A stretch of DNA of 10,456 nucleotides from Kiloniellaceae bacterium (GCA_028280915.1 JANQKX010000443.1:1-10456), one strand, 5' to 3'; shown: positions 1 to 6,633, numbered from the stretch's first letter. Notes: a model not told the origin generated them from the sequence alone. Translations and numbers: made by a program.

Positions 1-786
1 GAGCAGGTGATCATCAATCTGGTGGTCAATGCCCGGGACGCCATGGAGCGGTCGGGGCGGCTCACCATTCGCACTGAAAGCAAGACTCTGCACCGGGAAA
101 GCAAGCTCAAGGGCGAGACCCTGCCGGCGGGTGAATACGTGGTGATCGAGGTGTCCGATAACGGCTGTGGCATCCCGCCGGAAAACCTCAACCGCATTTT
201 CGAGCCGTTTTTTTCCACCAAGGAAGTGGGGGCGGGGACCGGTCTGGGCCTCTCCACCGTCTATGGCATCGTGCGCCAGTCGGGCGGCTATTTGTCGGTG
301 GAAAGCCAGGTGGGCGTGGGCACCACCTTTTCCATCTACCTGCCCTGCCTGGCCGAGGACGCGGAGCAGAGCCAGGAGGCCGAGGATGTGGGCGGCGGCC
401 GGGACCTCTCGGGCCGGGGCCGGCTCCTGCTGGTGGAGGACGAGGATGCGGTGCGGGCCTTCGGCGCCCGGGCCTTGCGCAACAAGGGCTATCAAGTCCT
501 GGAGGCGGATTCGGGCGAGGCGGCCCTGGAGGTGCTGTCCCAGGAGGATAACGACATCGACCTCTTGGTGACCGACGTGGTCATGCCCCAGATGGACGGC
601 CCGGGCCTGGTGCGTGAGGTGCGCAAGGAGCATCCCGACCTGAAGGTGATTTTCATCTCGGGCTATGCCGAGGACTCCTTCCGCAAGCGCCTGGATAACG
701 ACGCGGCCATTCACTTCCTGCCCAAGCCCTTCAGCCTGAAGCAGTTGGCCGGCAAGGTCAAAGAGGTGCTGGATAGTCCTGGCTAA
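1..786 (+). CDS. cckA: Hybrid sensor histidine kinase CckA, C-terminal part (5' end outside window)
   Basis: The frame is open from base 1 and ends at TAA 784-786, giving the last 261 residues. Residues 6-15 (NLVVNARDAM) are the N-box of the HATPase_c domain. DNGCGIPP (53-60) and the phenylalanines near 67-71 are the G1 and F boxes, and GTGLGLSTVYG (79-89) is the G2 box. After a linker (about 115-140) comes a receiver domain (about 141-259) with the acidic pair in VEDED (145-149), phospho-acceptor Asp192 in LLVTDVVMP and Lys242 in LPKPF. The stretch FISGYAEDSFR followed by HFLPKPFSLKQLA is typical of CckA receivers. CckA is a membrane kinase that passes phosphate through ChpT to CtrA and CpdR, controlling the cell cycle or, in Rhodospirillales, mainly motility. 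The sensor, PAS and DHp parts lie upstream and were not seen, so the name rests on the C-terminus. Confidence 0.88.
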   Translation, partial: EQVIINLVVNARDAMERSGRLTIRTESKTLHRESKLKGETLPAGEYVVIEVSDNGCGIPPENLNRIFEPFFSTKEVGAGTGLGLSTVYGIVRQSGGYLSVESQVGVGTTFSIYLPCLAEDAEQSQEAEDVGGGRDLSGRGRLLLVEDEDAVRAFGARALRNKGYQVLEADSGEAALEVLSQEDNDIDLLVTDVVMPQMDGPGLVREVRKEHPDLKVIFISGYAEDSFRKRLDNDAAIHFLPKPFSLKQLAGKVKEVLDSPG

Positions 787-790
787 TTGG

Positions 791-816
791 CCCGTCTATT
801 AAGCCCGTCTATTAAG
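791..816. repeat. Perfect 13-bp tandem duplication after cckA
   Basis: CCCGTCTATTAAG occurs twice head to tail (791-803 and 804-816), five bases after the cckA stop codon. There is no inverted symmetry and no nearby T-tract, so it is not a terminator. It looks like a slippage-type duplication; no function is evident. Confidence 0.9.
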
Positions 817-947
817 AAAGTCCGCGCCGGTTCGATCCGCCCTTGCAGGGACTCCGAAAAGTGCTCTCAAAGCAGGGTTGAAGCGGCCCCAACGGCGGGG
901 GTGGAGGTTTCCTGTTTTTGCCCATATTCACTTTTTGTTCTTTTTGC

Positions 948-975
948 TTGCGGGTGAGAACAAAATGTGTACAAA
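948..975 (+). promoter_or_regulatory. recA: Possible recA promoter overlapping the LexA box
   Basis: TTGCGG (948-953) and TACAAA (970-975) are separated by 16 bases and could be -35 and -10 elements; both are only partial matches. The -10 overlaps the GTAC half-site of the LexA-box candidate. Transcription would begin near 982, leaving a leader of about 50 bases before recA. Other pairings in this T-rich stretch are possible. Confidence 0.3.
958..972 (+). promoter_or_regulatory. Candidate LexA (SOS) box upstream of recA
   Basis: GAAC-AAAATGT-GTAC lies 60 bases before the recA start codon. Alphaproteobacterial LexA binds the direct repeat GTTC-N7-GTTC (GAAC-N7-GAAC on the other strand). Here the first half-site is exact and the second has one mismatch (GTAC for GAAC), with the exact 7-base spacing. 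Its position over the presumed -10 region fits repression by LexA. The DNA damage link is inferred from the site and from recA being a standard SOS gene. Confidence 0.6.
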
Positions 976-1032
976 TACCCTTGTTGAAGTCATTGATGTC
1001 TCCCAAGGGCTATGAGATAAGGAATTTTCGCT

Positions 1033-2103
1033 ATGCCGCAGAACCATTTACGCGTGATTGAGAGGGAAAGCGTGGACAAGCAAAAAGCCTTGGAGGCCGC
1101 TTTGGGCCAAATCGAACGGGCCTTCGGGAAAGGCTCGATCATGCGCTTGGGTGAAGAGCAGGTGGTGGAGACGGAGGTGATTTCCACCGGCTCCCTGGGC
1201 CTGGACATCGGTTTGGGCATCGGCGGTCTGCCGCGCGGGCGCATCGTGGAGATCTACGGGCCGGAAAGTTCGGGTAAGACCACCCTGGCCCTGCACGTGG
1301 TGGCGGAAGCGCAAAAGGCCGGCGGCACCTGTGCCTTCGTGGACGCGGAACACGCGCTGGACCCGGTTTACGCTAACAAGCTGGGCGTGGATGTGGAAGA
1401 GCTTTTGATTTCCCAGCCCGACGCGGGCGAGCAGGCCCTGGAGATCGCCGATACGCTGGTGCGCTCGGGCGCCATCGACGTGCTGGTGATCGATTCGGTG
1501 GCCGCCTTGGTGCCCCGGGCCGAGTTGGAAGGGGACATGGGCGATTCCTTGCCGGGCCTGCAGGCCCGTTTGATGAGCCAGGCCCTGCGCAAGCTGACGG
1601 CTTCCATTTCCAAATCCCGCACCCTGGTGATCTTCATCAATCAGATCCCCATGAAGATCGGTGTCATGTTCGGCAATCCCGGGACCACCACGGGCGGCAA
1701 TGCCTTGAAGTTTTATTCTTCCGTGCGCCTGGACATTCGCCGCATCGGCTCCATCAAGGACCGGGACACGGTGGTGGGCAATCAGACCAAGGTCAAGGTG
1801 GTGAAAAACAAGATGGCGCCGCCCTTTCGGGTCATCGAGTTCGACATCATGTACGGCCAGGGCATTTCCAAGACCGGCGAGCTTTTGGACCTGGGCGTGC
1901 AGGCCAACATCGTGGACAAGTCGGGCGCCTGGTTCTCCCATGAAGGTCAGCGTATCGGCCAAGGTCGGGAAAATGCCAAGAACTTCCTGCGCGACAACCC
2001 GGATCTGGCCCGCCTGATCGAAAACAAGGTGCGGGAAAACGCCGGCCTGGTGGCCACCGCCATGCTGGAAGGACCGGGTGAAGGCGAGGCCGAGAAGGCC
2101 TGA
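1033..2103 (+). CDS. recA: Recombinase RecA (with unusual loop L2)
   Basis: The 356-residue protein has the usual RecA length and is collinear with the family. It forms ATP-dependent filaments on single-stranded DNA, carries out strand exchange in repair, and triggers LexA self-cleavage. Walker A is GPESSGKT (76-83), the catalytic Glu is E106 in DAEHALDP, and Walker B is VLVIDS (150-155). The loop L1 region is near 166-175 and L2 near 203-219. The MAW-type block KFYSSVRLDIRR (226-237) and the C-terminal SGAWFS...RIGQGRENAK block (297-316) are intact. An AAGGA ribosome site precedes ATG 1033 by about 9 bases, and the N-terminus matches alphaproteobacterial RecA. Oddity: L2 reads INQIPMKIG and NPGTTTGG, where the family has INQIRMKIG and NPETTTGG, so the positions of E. 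coli R196 and E207 are Pro206 and Gly217. The frame is intact, so this is a coding change, a base error or a real variant, not a frameshift. Expression is probably controlled by LexA. Confidence 0.96.
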   Translation: MPQNHLRVIERESVDKQKALEAALGQIERAFGKGSIMRLGEEQVVETEVISTGSLGLDIGLGIGGLPRGRIVEIYGPESSGKTTLALHVVAEAQKAGGTCAFVDAEHALDPVYANKLGVDVEELLISQPDAGEQALEIADTLVRSGAIDVLVIDSVAALVPRAELEGDMGDSLPGLQARLMSQALRKLTASISKSRTLVIFINQIPMKIGVMFGNPGTTTGGNALKFYSSVRLDIRRIGSIKDRDTVVGNQTKVKVVKNKMAPPFRVIEFDIMYGQGISKTGELLDLGVQANIVDKSGAWFSHEGQRIGQGRENAKNFLRDNPDLARLIENKVRENAGLVATAMLEGPGEGEAEKA

Positions 2104-2300
2104 GCGGCGGCGGCACTCGGCGCCCGCGCACCGTGACGGGTAGATGGTTGGCCGGGTAGAGACGTCTGGGCAGGCGGGCTTGTGAGATGGATTGGCCGTC
2201 GCGCCTTTGCCGGTGTTTTCGAATTTGTCCCGCAGTGCGATGGCGCGCGCGACACCTGCTGGACGCGCAATTGTTAATACCTCCTGCCCTCAGGACCTTG
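2104..2300. other. Non-coding stretch between recA and its terminator
   Basis: About 200 bases separate the recA stop from the first convincing terminator. I find no ORF with a ribosome site or recognisable family on either strand and no strong hairpin. It is most simply a long recA 3' untranslated region. alaS, which often follows recA in alphaproteobacteria, is absent. Confidence 0.5.
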
Positions 2301-2335
2301 GGGCGCTCCCATTTTTGAGGGGCGCCCGTTTTTTT
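2301..2335 (+). terminator. Intrinsic terminator of the recA transcript
   Basis: GGGCGC-T-CCC (2301-2310) pairs with GGG-GCGCCC (2319-2327) as a 9-bp GC-rich stem with one bulged T and an 8-base loop. It is followed by a run of seven T (2329-2335). The T-run is only on the plus-strand side, so it works in the recA direction only. Confidence 0.82.
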
Positions 2336-2377
2336 GGCCATACCGTGCTCTGTTGAGGATGCGCTCCGATCTACTTG

Positions 2378-2510
2378 GAAAGTGTTATCATGGCAACAAG
2401 CACTTGATTCGCCCTGCTTTGGCCTCAGATCCTATGGATCGCTGAGCTTTCCCAAAGCTAGGTCGGAAGGACCTGAAGTAGTGTCACAGGCTCAGAGAGC
2501 TCACACTTTC
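2378..2510. other. Dense inverted-repeat element, possible structured RNA or small mobile-element remnant
   Basis: An 8-base inverted repeat, GAAAGTGT (2378-2385) and ACACTTTC (2503-2510), encloses the region. Inside is a long hairpin: GCTTTGG 2416-2422 with CCAAAGC 2452-2458, then CTCAG 2424-2428 with CTGAG 2442-2446, then ATCC 2429-2432 with GGAT 2436-2439 around a TAT loop. Next come AGGTC-GGAAG-GACCT (2460-2474) and GCTC-AGA-GAGC (2490-2500) inside AGTGT/ACACT (2480-2484 with 2503-2507). The outer pair competes with AAGTG/CACTT (2380-2384 with 2401-2405) and with the AGTGT/ACACT pair, so two alternative folds are possible. G+C over 2341-2460 is 50% by count, below the flanking genes. The right end overlaps the last codons of the minus-strand flavin reductase gene. 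No known RNA family was recognised, and strand and transcription are unknown. Confidence 0.35.
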
Positions 2511-3115
2511 GGGCGGGTCATGGAAAAGATGGTCTCGACCACGGTGTAGTCCATATAGCCCAGGCGGGCGATGGGTTTCAGGCGCCCCACGTCCACCAGG
2601 CCCTCTTTCAAATAGGCATCGTCGATGTGAACGCCGATCACCTGGCCGAAGGCGACCCGGTTGGGCTGCGCCGGGCTGTTGGAGGGCAGGTCGACGGACT
2701 TCAAATAGCGGCATTCCATGTGCACCGGGCTCTCCTTGACCCTCGGCGCCTTCACCAGTTGTGACGGCACGGGGGTCAGGCCGGCCAGGGCGAACTCGTC
2801 ACAGTCCCGGTCCACCATGGCCGAGGTTGTGTTCATGGCCTCGCGCAGGTCCCAGGTGGCCAGATTGCAGACGAACTCCCCCGTCGCCTCCGCGTTGGCC
2901 AGACTATCCTTGACGCCGCCTTCCCGGTGGGCGCCGTTGCTGGCGAACATCACGACGGGCGGGGAACCGGCGACCCCGTTAAAAAAACTATAGGGCGCCA
3001 GGTTCGGCCGCCCCTCGGCATCCAGGGTGCTGATCCAGCCAATGGGCCGGGGCACCACCAGGGACTTGAAGGGATCATGGGGCAGGCCATGGGGCCCGCT
3101 GGTCTCATAAAACAT
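2501..3115 (-). CDS. Flavin reductase-like FMN-binding protein (DIM6/NTAB family)
   Basis: The 204-residue protein has the split-barrel signature of the flavin reductase-like/DIM6-NTAB family. PFKSLVVPRPIGWIST (15-30) and NLAPYSFFNGVAGSPPVVMF (38-57) form the FMN-binding part. KDSLANAEATGEFVCNLAT (69-87) and the conserved CRYLKSV-type segment (135-141) follow. The C-terminus LGYMDYTVVETIF is typical. Relatives bind FMN and act as NAD(P)H:flavin reductases or as flavin-dependent oxidoreductases of unknown substrate, in the cytoplasm. The ATG at 3113-3115 is preceded on the minus strand by AAAGAGG, a good ribosome site. It lies 84 bases downstream of tyrS on the same strand and could be cotranscribed with it. 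E. coli also has an FMN-binding split-barrel gene (pdxH) beside tyrS, but this protein is not PdxH by sequence. The exact substrate cannot be told. Confidence 0.88.
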   Translation of the reverse strand: MFYETSGPHGLPHDPFKSLVVPRPIGWISTLDAEGRPNLAPYSFFNGVAGSPPVVMFASNGAHREGGVKDSLANAEATGEFVCNLATWDLREAMNTTSAMVDRDCDEFALAGLTPVPSQLVKAPRVKESPVHMECRYLKSVDLPSNSPAQPNRVAFGQVIGVHIDDAYLKEGLVDVGRLKPIARLGYMDYTVVETIFSMTRPKV

Positions 3116-3133
3116 CAGAACGCCTCTTTTTTT

Positions 3134-3161
3134 GGCCCCCGACGGGGCAAGCCCCCCTTTT
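3134..3161. other. GC hairpin between tyrS and the flavin reductase gene
   Basis: CCCC-GAC-GGGG (3137-3147), with outer GGC (3134-3136) and GCC (3151-3153), forms a hairpin. It is followed by CCCTTTT on the plus strand. On the minus strand, where both flanking genes lie, the stem is followed by A residues rather than T, so it is not a standard terminator for tyrS. It may weaken read-through or shape the leader of the downstream gene. Confidence 0.3.
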
Positions 3162-3199
3162 CGGGAGCCTTTCTCGTTGCTTTAGGCCAGCGTTACCCC

Positions 3200-4453
3200 C
3201 TAGACCGGCCGCACCAGCACGTGGCGCTTTTTCCCGGCGGAAAGCTTGAGGATGCCCTCGGGCGCCAGGTCGGCCTTGGAGATCATCTGGCCTTCGTCGG
3301 CGATCTTGCCGTCGTTCAAGCGCGCGCCGCCGCCCTTGATCAGACGCCGTGCCTCGCCGTTGCTGTTGGCCAGTCCGGCCTGACGGAACAAGTCGAAGGC
3401 GGGCACCCCGGCCGCCAGCGCGGCGCCGTCGATTTCGATGCTGGGCAGGTCCTCTGCCAGCTTACCGGCCTCGAAGGTCTGACGGGCGGTTTCCGCCGCC
3501 TTTTCCGCCGCTTCCCGGCCCCGGCACATGGCGGTGGCCGCGTCGGCAAGGATTTTCTTGGCGGCGTTGATCTCCGCCCCCTCCAGTTTTTCCAGGCGGG
3601 CGATTTCATCCAGGGGCAGGTCGGTGAAGAGCCGCAGAAAGCGGCCCACGTCGGCGTCTTCCGTATTGCGCCAGTACTGCCAGTAGTCGTAGGCGGGCAG
3701 CTTGGCCTCGTTCAGCCACACCGCGCCCTCGGCGGTCTTGCCCATCTTGGCGCCCGAGGCAGTGGTCATCAGAGGCACGGTGAGGCCAAAAACGGTCTTT
3801 TGGTCCACCCGGCGGGCCAGTTCCACGCCGTTGACGATGTTGCCCCATTGGTCCGAGCCGCCCATCTGAAGCAGGCAGTCGCGCCGACGGGCCAGCTCCA
3901 TGAAATCATAGGCCTGGAGGATCATGTAGTTGAACTCCAGGAACGTCAGGGGCTGTTCCCGGTCCAAACGCAGTTTCACCGAATCAAAGGACAGCATGCG
4001 GTTGACCGAAAAGTGCCGGCCATAGTCGCGCAGGAAATCGATGTAGTTCAGGCCGGCCAGCCAATCGTTGTTGTTCACCATGACCGCGTCGCTCGGCCCG
4101 TCGCCGAAGGTGAGGAACTGGGCGAAAATGCCGCGGATGCTCTCCATGTTGCGGGCGATGTCGTCATCGCTCAGCAACTGGCGGCTCTCGTCCTTACCAG
4201 AGGGGTCCCCAACCTTGGTGGTGCCGCCGCCCATGAGCACGATGGGCTTGTGGCCGCATTGCTGCAAATGGCGCAGCATCAAGATAGGCACCAAACTGCC
4301 CACGTGCAGCGAGGTTGCCGTGCAATCAAAGCCGATGTAGGCGGAAATCGGACCGGCGGACAGGAGCTTGTCCAGGCCTTCCAGGTCGGTGCACTGGTGG
4401 AAAAAGCCGCGGTCCTGAACCCGGCGCAAGAATTCCGATGATACTTCAGTCAT
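3200..4453 (-). CDS. tyrS: Tyrosyl-tRNA synthetase
   Basis: The 417-residue protein charges tRNA-Tyr with tyrosine using ATP, in the cytoplasm. The class I signature HIGH appears as HVGS (50-53) after YIGFDCTATSL, the tyrosine-binding GGSDQWGN lies at 198-205, and the KMSKS loop is KMGKT (236-240). An anticodon-recognition helical region follows, and an S4 RNA-binding domain fills about 353-415 (DLFRQAGLANSNGEARRLI, then ARLNDGK). Length and order match bacterial TyrRS of the E. coli type. ATG 4451-4453 has only a weak GGAAA ribosome site. It is divergent from anmK, a pairing also seen in loose form in E. coli, where both genes lie in the same neighbourhood. No tyrosine-specific leader such as a T-box was seen. 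Confidence 0.97.
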   Translation of the reverse strand: MTEVSSEFLRRVQDRGFFHQCTDLEGLDKLLSAGPISAYIGFDCTATSLHVGSLVPILMLRHLQQCGHKPIVLMGGGTTKVGDPSGKDESRQLLSDDDIARNMESIRGIFAQFLTFGDGPSDAVMVNNNDWLAGLNYIDFLRDYGRHFSVNRMLSFDSVKLRLDREQPLTFLEFNYMILQAYDFMELARRRDCLLQMGGSDQWGNIVNGVELARRVDQKTVFGLTVPLMTTASGAKMGKTAEGAVWLNEAKLPAYDYWQYWRNTEDADVGRFLRLFTDLPLDEIARLEKLEGAEINAAKKILADAATAMCRGREAAEKAAETARQTFEAGKLAEDLPSIEIDGAALAAGVPAFDLFRQAGLANSNGEARRLIKGGGARLNDGKIADEGQMISKADLAPEGILKLSAGKKRHVLVRPV

Positions 4454-4678
4454 GATTTCCGTCTTAAATGGTGTTGTCGGCTAAATTCGTGATGTTTGTG
4501 GGGTCTAAACCGGCCGGCAGGGCCGCCGTGTAACACAAAGGGGGCGGGATCACAAACCGTCCGGTGGTATCCCGGGCGACGTGCTGGATTTTCCCCAAAC
4601 AAGCTTTACAATTCACAAAGACCTTAGAGTCACACTTGGCGGTTCCGCTGGCAATTCCGTAACCGATCGGCTGGTATC
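4454..4678. other. Divergent tyrS/anmK intergenic region
   Basis: This must hold promoters for both genes, but no -35/-10 pair is convincing. A small hairpin (CGGCC-GGCAG-GGCCG, 4511-4525) and a short palindrome (GTGTAACAC, 4528-4536) lie on the tyrS side. TTGGCG (4636-4641) is a weak -35 candidate for anmK. Confidence 0.35.
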
Positions 4679-5809
4679 ATGAACGAAACCTTAAAATCCA
4701 AGACCGCAGAATCCCTGGGCGTGCCCGTTTGGGCCCTGGGCCTGATGAGCGGCACTTCCCTGGACGGCATCGACGCGGCCCTGCTGCGCTGCGACGGCCA
4801 CCGCGTTCACGAGATGGGGCCCTTCCGCACCTGGCCTTATCCGGACGCCTTCCGCCAGCGGCTGCGGCAGTGTTTGGGTGGCGGTGGGCCGATTGCGGAG
4901 GTGGAAAAGGAACTCACCGATCACCATGCCCAAGCGGTGCGGGACCTCTTGGCCAGTGCCGCGTTCGCACCGGAAAAGGTCGATGTGATCGGCTTTCATG
5001 GCCATACCGTGCTGCACGAGCCCGACCAGCGCAAGACCTGGCAAATCGGCGACGGGGCCGCCTTGGCGCGGGCCACCGGCATTGACGTGGTGTGTGATTT
5101 CCGCAGCAACGACGTGGCGTCGGGCGGCGAGGGGGCACCCTTCGCGCCCCTCTACCACGCCGCCCTGGCGGCGGATCTGCCCAAACCCTTGGCGGTTTTG
5201 AACCTGGGCGGTGTCTCCAACGTCACCTATATCGCTGCTTCGGAGACCTCAGGGGGCCTGCCCGATATCACCGCCTTCGACTGCGGCCCGGGCAATGCCC
5301 TGATCGACGATTGGATGGAGCAGCACACCGGTGAGCGCCTGGACCAGAACGGCCAGCATGCCCGGCAGGGCCAGGTCCAAAGGGCGGTTTTGAAGCAGTT
5401 GCTGAGCAACCCTTATTTCACGCGCCCGATCCCCAAGTCCTTGGACCGGGACCATTTTGACAGTTCCCCGGTGGCGGGTCTCTCCCTGGATGACGGGGCG
5501 GCCACCTTGACCGCCTTCACCGCCGAGGCGGTGGCCATGGCCGGTCAATTGCTGCCTGAGTCGCCAAAACAATGGCTGGTGACCGGCGGCGGGCGGCACA
5601 ATGGCGCCTTGATGGCCGCCCTGGCCCAGCGCTTGGCGGCGCCGGTTCAGCCGGTGGAGGCCGTGGGCTGGCATGGCGATGCTCTGGAGGCGCAAGCCTT
5701 TGCTTATCTGGCGGTGCGCTCCAAGGCGGGCTTGCCCTTGTCACTGCCCAAGACCACCGGCGTGGCCCAGCCCATGACCGGCGGCTGCCTTTTTTCCGCC
5801 GCCGCGTAA
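4679..5809 (+). CDS. anmK: Anhydro-N-acetylmuramic acid kinase
   Basis: AnmK phosphorylates and opens 1,6-anhydro-N-acetylmuramic acid to MurNAc-6-phosphate with ATP, a cytoplasmic step in peptidoglycan recycling. The 376 residues match family length. The ATP phosphate-binding motif GLMSGTSLDGID is at 21-32, and IGFHGHTVLHEP (104-115) and FRSNDVASGGEGAPF (141-155) follow, with Asp145 at the position of the catalytic Asp. NLGGVSNVTYI (175-185), AFDCGPGNALID (199-210) and VTGGGRHN (301-308) complete the actin/hexokinase-like ATPase fold. The first ATG, 4679, has no clear Shine-Dalgarno. About 16 residues precede the conserved core, so a slightly later start is possible, though I see none with a better site. 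It converges with the hydrolase gene 36 bases away. Confidence 0.95.
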   Translation: MNETLKSKTAESLGVPVWALGLMSGTSLDGIDAALLRCDGHRVHEMGPFRTWPYPDAFRQRLRQCLGGGGPIAEVEKELTDHHAQAVRDLLASAAFAPEKVDVIGFHGHTVLHEPDQRKTWQIGDGAALARATGIDVVCDFRSNDVASGGEGAPFAPLYHAALAADLPKPLAVLNLGGVSNVTYIAASETSGGLPDITAFDCGPGNALIDDWMEQHTGERLDQNGQHARQGQVQRAVLKQLLSNPYFTRPIPKSLDRDHFDSSPVAGLSLDDGAATLTAFTAEAVAMAGQLLPESPKQWLVTGGGRHNGALMAALAQRLAAPVQPVEAVGWHGDALEAQAFAYLAVRSKAGLPLSLPKTTGVAQPMTGGCLFSAAA

Positions 5810-5814
5810 GGTCT

Positions 5815-5838
5815 CGCCGCGGCGCTGGTTCCGCGGTG
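5815..5838. terminator. GC-rich hairpin between convergent anmK and hydrolase genes
   Basis: CCGCGG (5817-5822) and CCGCGG (5831-5836) form a 6-bp stem around an 8-base loop, with one more GC and one GU pair outside. It sits in the middle of the 36-base convergent gap, where a bidirectional terminator would be expected. There is no T-run on either side, so termination activity is only inferred from position. Confidence 0.35.
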
Positions 5839-5845
5839 GCTCGCC

Positions 5846-6520
5846 TCAGGTAGCGGCCGATGCGGCCGCCTGTTCGGCCTGTTCGGCGCGGGCCTTGGTC
5901 AGATACTGGTCCGTGTGCTCGCTGATCTGGGTCAGTTCGTCGCGGAACATGTGGGTGGCGCCGGCGATGACCCGGTAGTCGATTTCGATGCCACGCTGGG
6001 CCGACAGCTTTTCCACCAGTTTCGCCACCGAGGCCTCGGGCACCACCTCGTCCTTGTCCCCTTGCAGGATCAAACCCGAGGACGGGCAGGGCGCCAGAAA
6101 GGAAAAGTCAAAGGCGTTGGCCGGCGGGGCGATGGAGACAAACCCGCTGATTTCCGGTCGGCGCATCAAGAGCTGCATGCCGATCCAGGCGCCGAAGGAA
6201 TATCCGGCGATCCAACAAGCCGAGGCGTTTTCGTTGAAGGTCTGCAGCCAGTCCAAGGCCGAGGCCGCATCGGAAAGCTCCCCTTCGCCCCGGTCGAAGA
6301 TCCCTTGCGACCGGCCCACGCCGCGGAAGTTAAAGCGCAAGACGGAAAAGCCCTGGCGGGCGAAGACCTGGTAAAGGGTGTAGACGACTTTATTGTTCAT
6401 GGTGCCCCCCTGTTCCGGATGGGGGTGCAGCATCAAGGCGATGGGCGCGTTGGGGGTCTTGCTATGGAGATAGCGGCCTTCCAGCCGGCCTTCGGGTCCA
6501 TTAAAGATTACGTCGGGCAT
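5846..6520 (-). CDS. Alpha/beta hydrolase (COG2945-like)
   Basis: The 224-residue protein is a compact cytoplasmic alpha/beta hydrolase. LMLHPHPEQGGTMNN (29-43) holds the HPHP motif typical of this subgroup. FNFRGVGRSQG (63-73) follows, and the nucleophile elbow GYSFG gives Ser108. GDKDEVVP (154-161) supplies the probable acid Asp157, and GATHMF (187-192) the His190. The substrate is unknown; relatives are annotated as esterase or dienelactone hydrolase-like. I chose ATG 6518-6520, since the conserved PDVIFNGPEGRLEG start follows at once and AGAGGAAA lies about 10 bases upstream. An in-frame ATG at 6557-6559 would add 13 residues, but it has no ribosome site and lies inside a duplicated segment. 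The C-terminus is an Ala/Glu/Gln-rich tail containing a tandem duplication. No signal peptide is seen. It is divergent from cysE. Confidence 0.85.
   Translation of the reverse strand: MPDVIFNGPEGRLEGRYLHSKTPNAPIALMLHPHPEQGGTMNNKVVYTLYQVFARQGFSVLRFNFRGVGRSQGIFDRGEGELSDAASALDWLQTFNENASACWIAGYSFGAWIGMQLLMRRPEISGFVSIAPPANAFDFSFLAPCPSSGLILQGDKDEVVPEASVAKLVEKLSAQRGIEIDYRVIAGATHMFRDELTQISEHTDQYLTKARAEQAEQAAASAAT
5868..5885. repeat. 9-bp tandem duplication inside the hydrolase gene
   Basis: GCCTGTTCG is present twice head to tail (5868-5876 and 5877-5885). It is in frame and encodes a repeated Ala-Glu-Gln in the C-terminal tail, outside the catalytic fold. Confidence 0.85.
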
Positions 6521-6539
6521 AAACTCTGATTTCCTCTTA

Positions 6540-6571
6540 CCATAATCTTGGCAGTCCATAATCTTTGCAGT
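6540..6571. repeat. 16-bp tandem duplication upstream of the hydrolase gene
   Basis: CCATAATCTTGGCAGT (6540-6555) is followed directly by CCATAATCTTTGCAGT (6556-6571), 15 of 16 bases identical. Each copy contains a minus-strand ATG. The distal one (6557-6559) happens to be in frame with the hydrolase gene and creates a false longer start. Confidence 0.88.
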
Positions 6572-6604
6572 GCCGGGGCCACCGTCATCCCCTGGGGCTG
6601 CATT

Positions 6605-6633
6605 TTTTTGATTTGTTGTGCCTTTTTTGTCAA
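6605..6633 (-). promoter_or_regulatory. Possible promoter for the hydrolase gene
   Basis: On the minus strand a perfect TTGACA lies at 6633-6628. The -10 at the right distance is poor (CAAAAA, 6610-6605, 17-base spacer). If real, it overlaps the plus-strand promoter face to face, so the two could interfere. Confidence 0.25.

Noticed and set aside
826..845. GGTTCGATCC resembling a tRNA T-arm or phage attachment site
   Set aside because: The flanking bases do not pair as a T-stem (only the first and last of five positions match) and there is no acceptor or anticodon arm nearby.
887..901. CCCC-AACGGC-GGGG hairpin as a cckA terminator
   Set aside because: The stem is only 4 bp and the first T-rich stretch is over 10 bases further on.
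1048..1962. Minus-strand open frame (304 codons) opposite recA
   Set aside because: It is antisense to recA, rich in His, Gly and Gln as expected for a shadow frame, with no ribosome site or recognisable domain.
2460..2474. GGTCGGAAGGACC as the core of an SRP (4.5S) RNA
   Set aside because: The GGAA is in a simple hairpin loop and the conserved GCAGC side of the SRP core is missing.
2334..2549. 71-codon plus-strand frame overlapping the inverted-repeat region
   Set aside because: It has no ribosome site, starts within the terminator T-run and overlaps the end of the well-supported minus-strand flavin reductase gene.
2927..4441. Long plus-strand open frame (504 codons) opposite tyrS
   Set aside because: It is the mirror of a clear TyrRS coding strand in GC-rich DNA, with low-complexity Gly/Gln/His/Ala/Val composition and no family motif.
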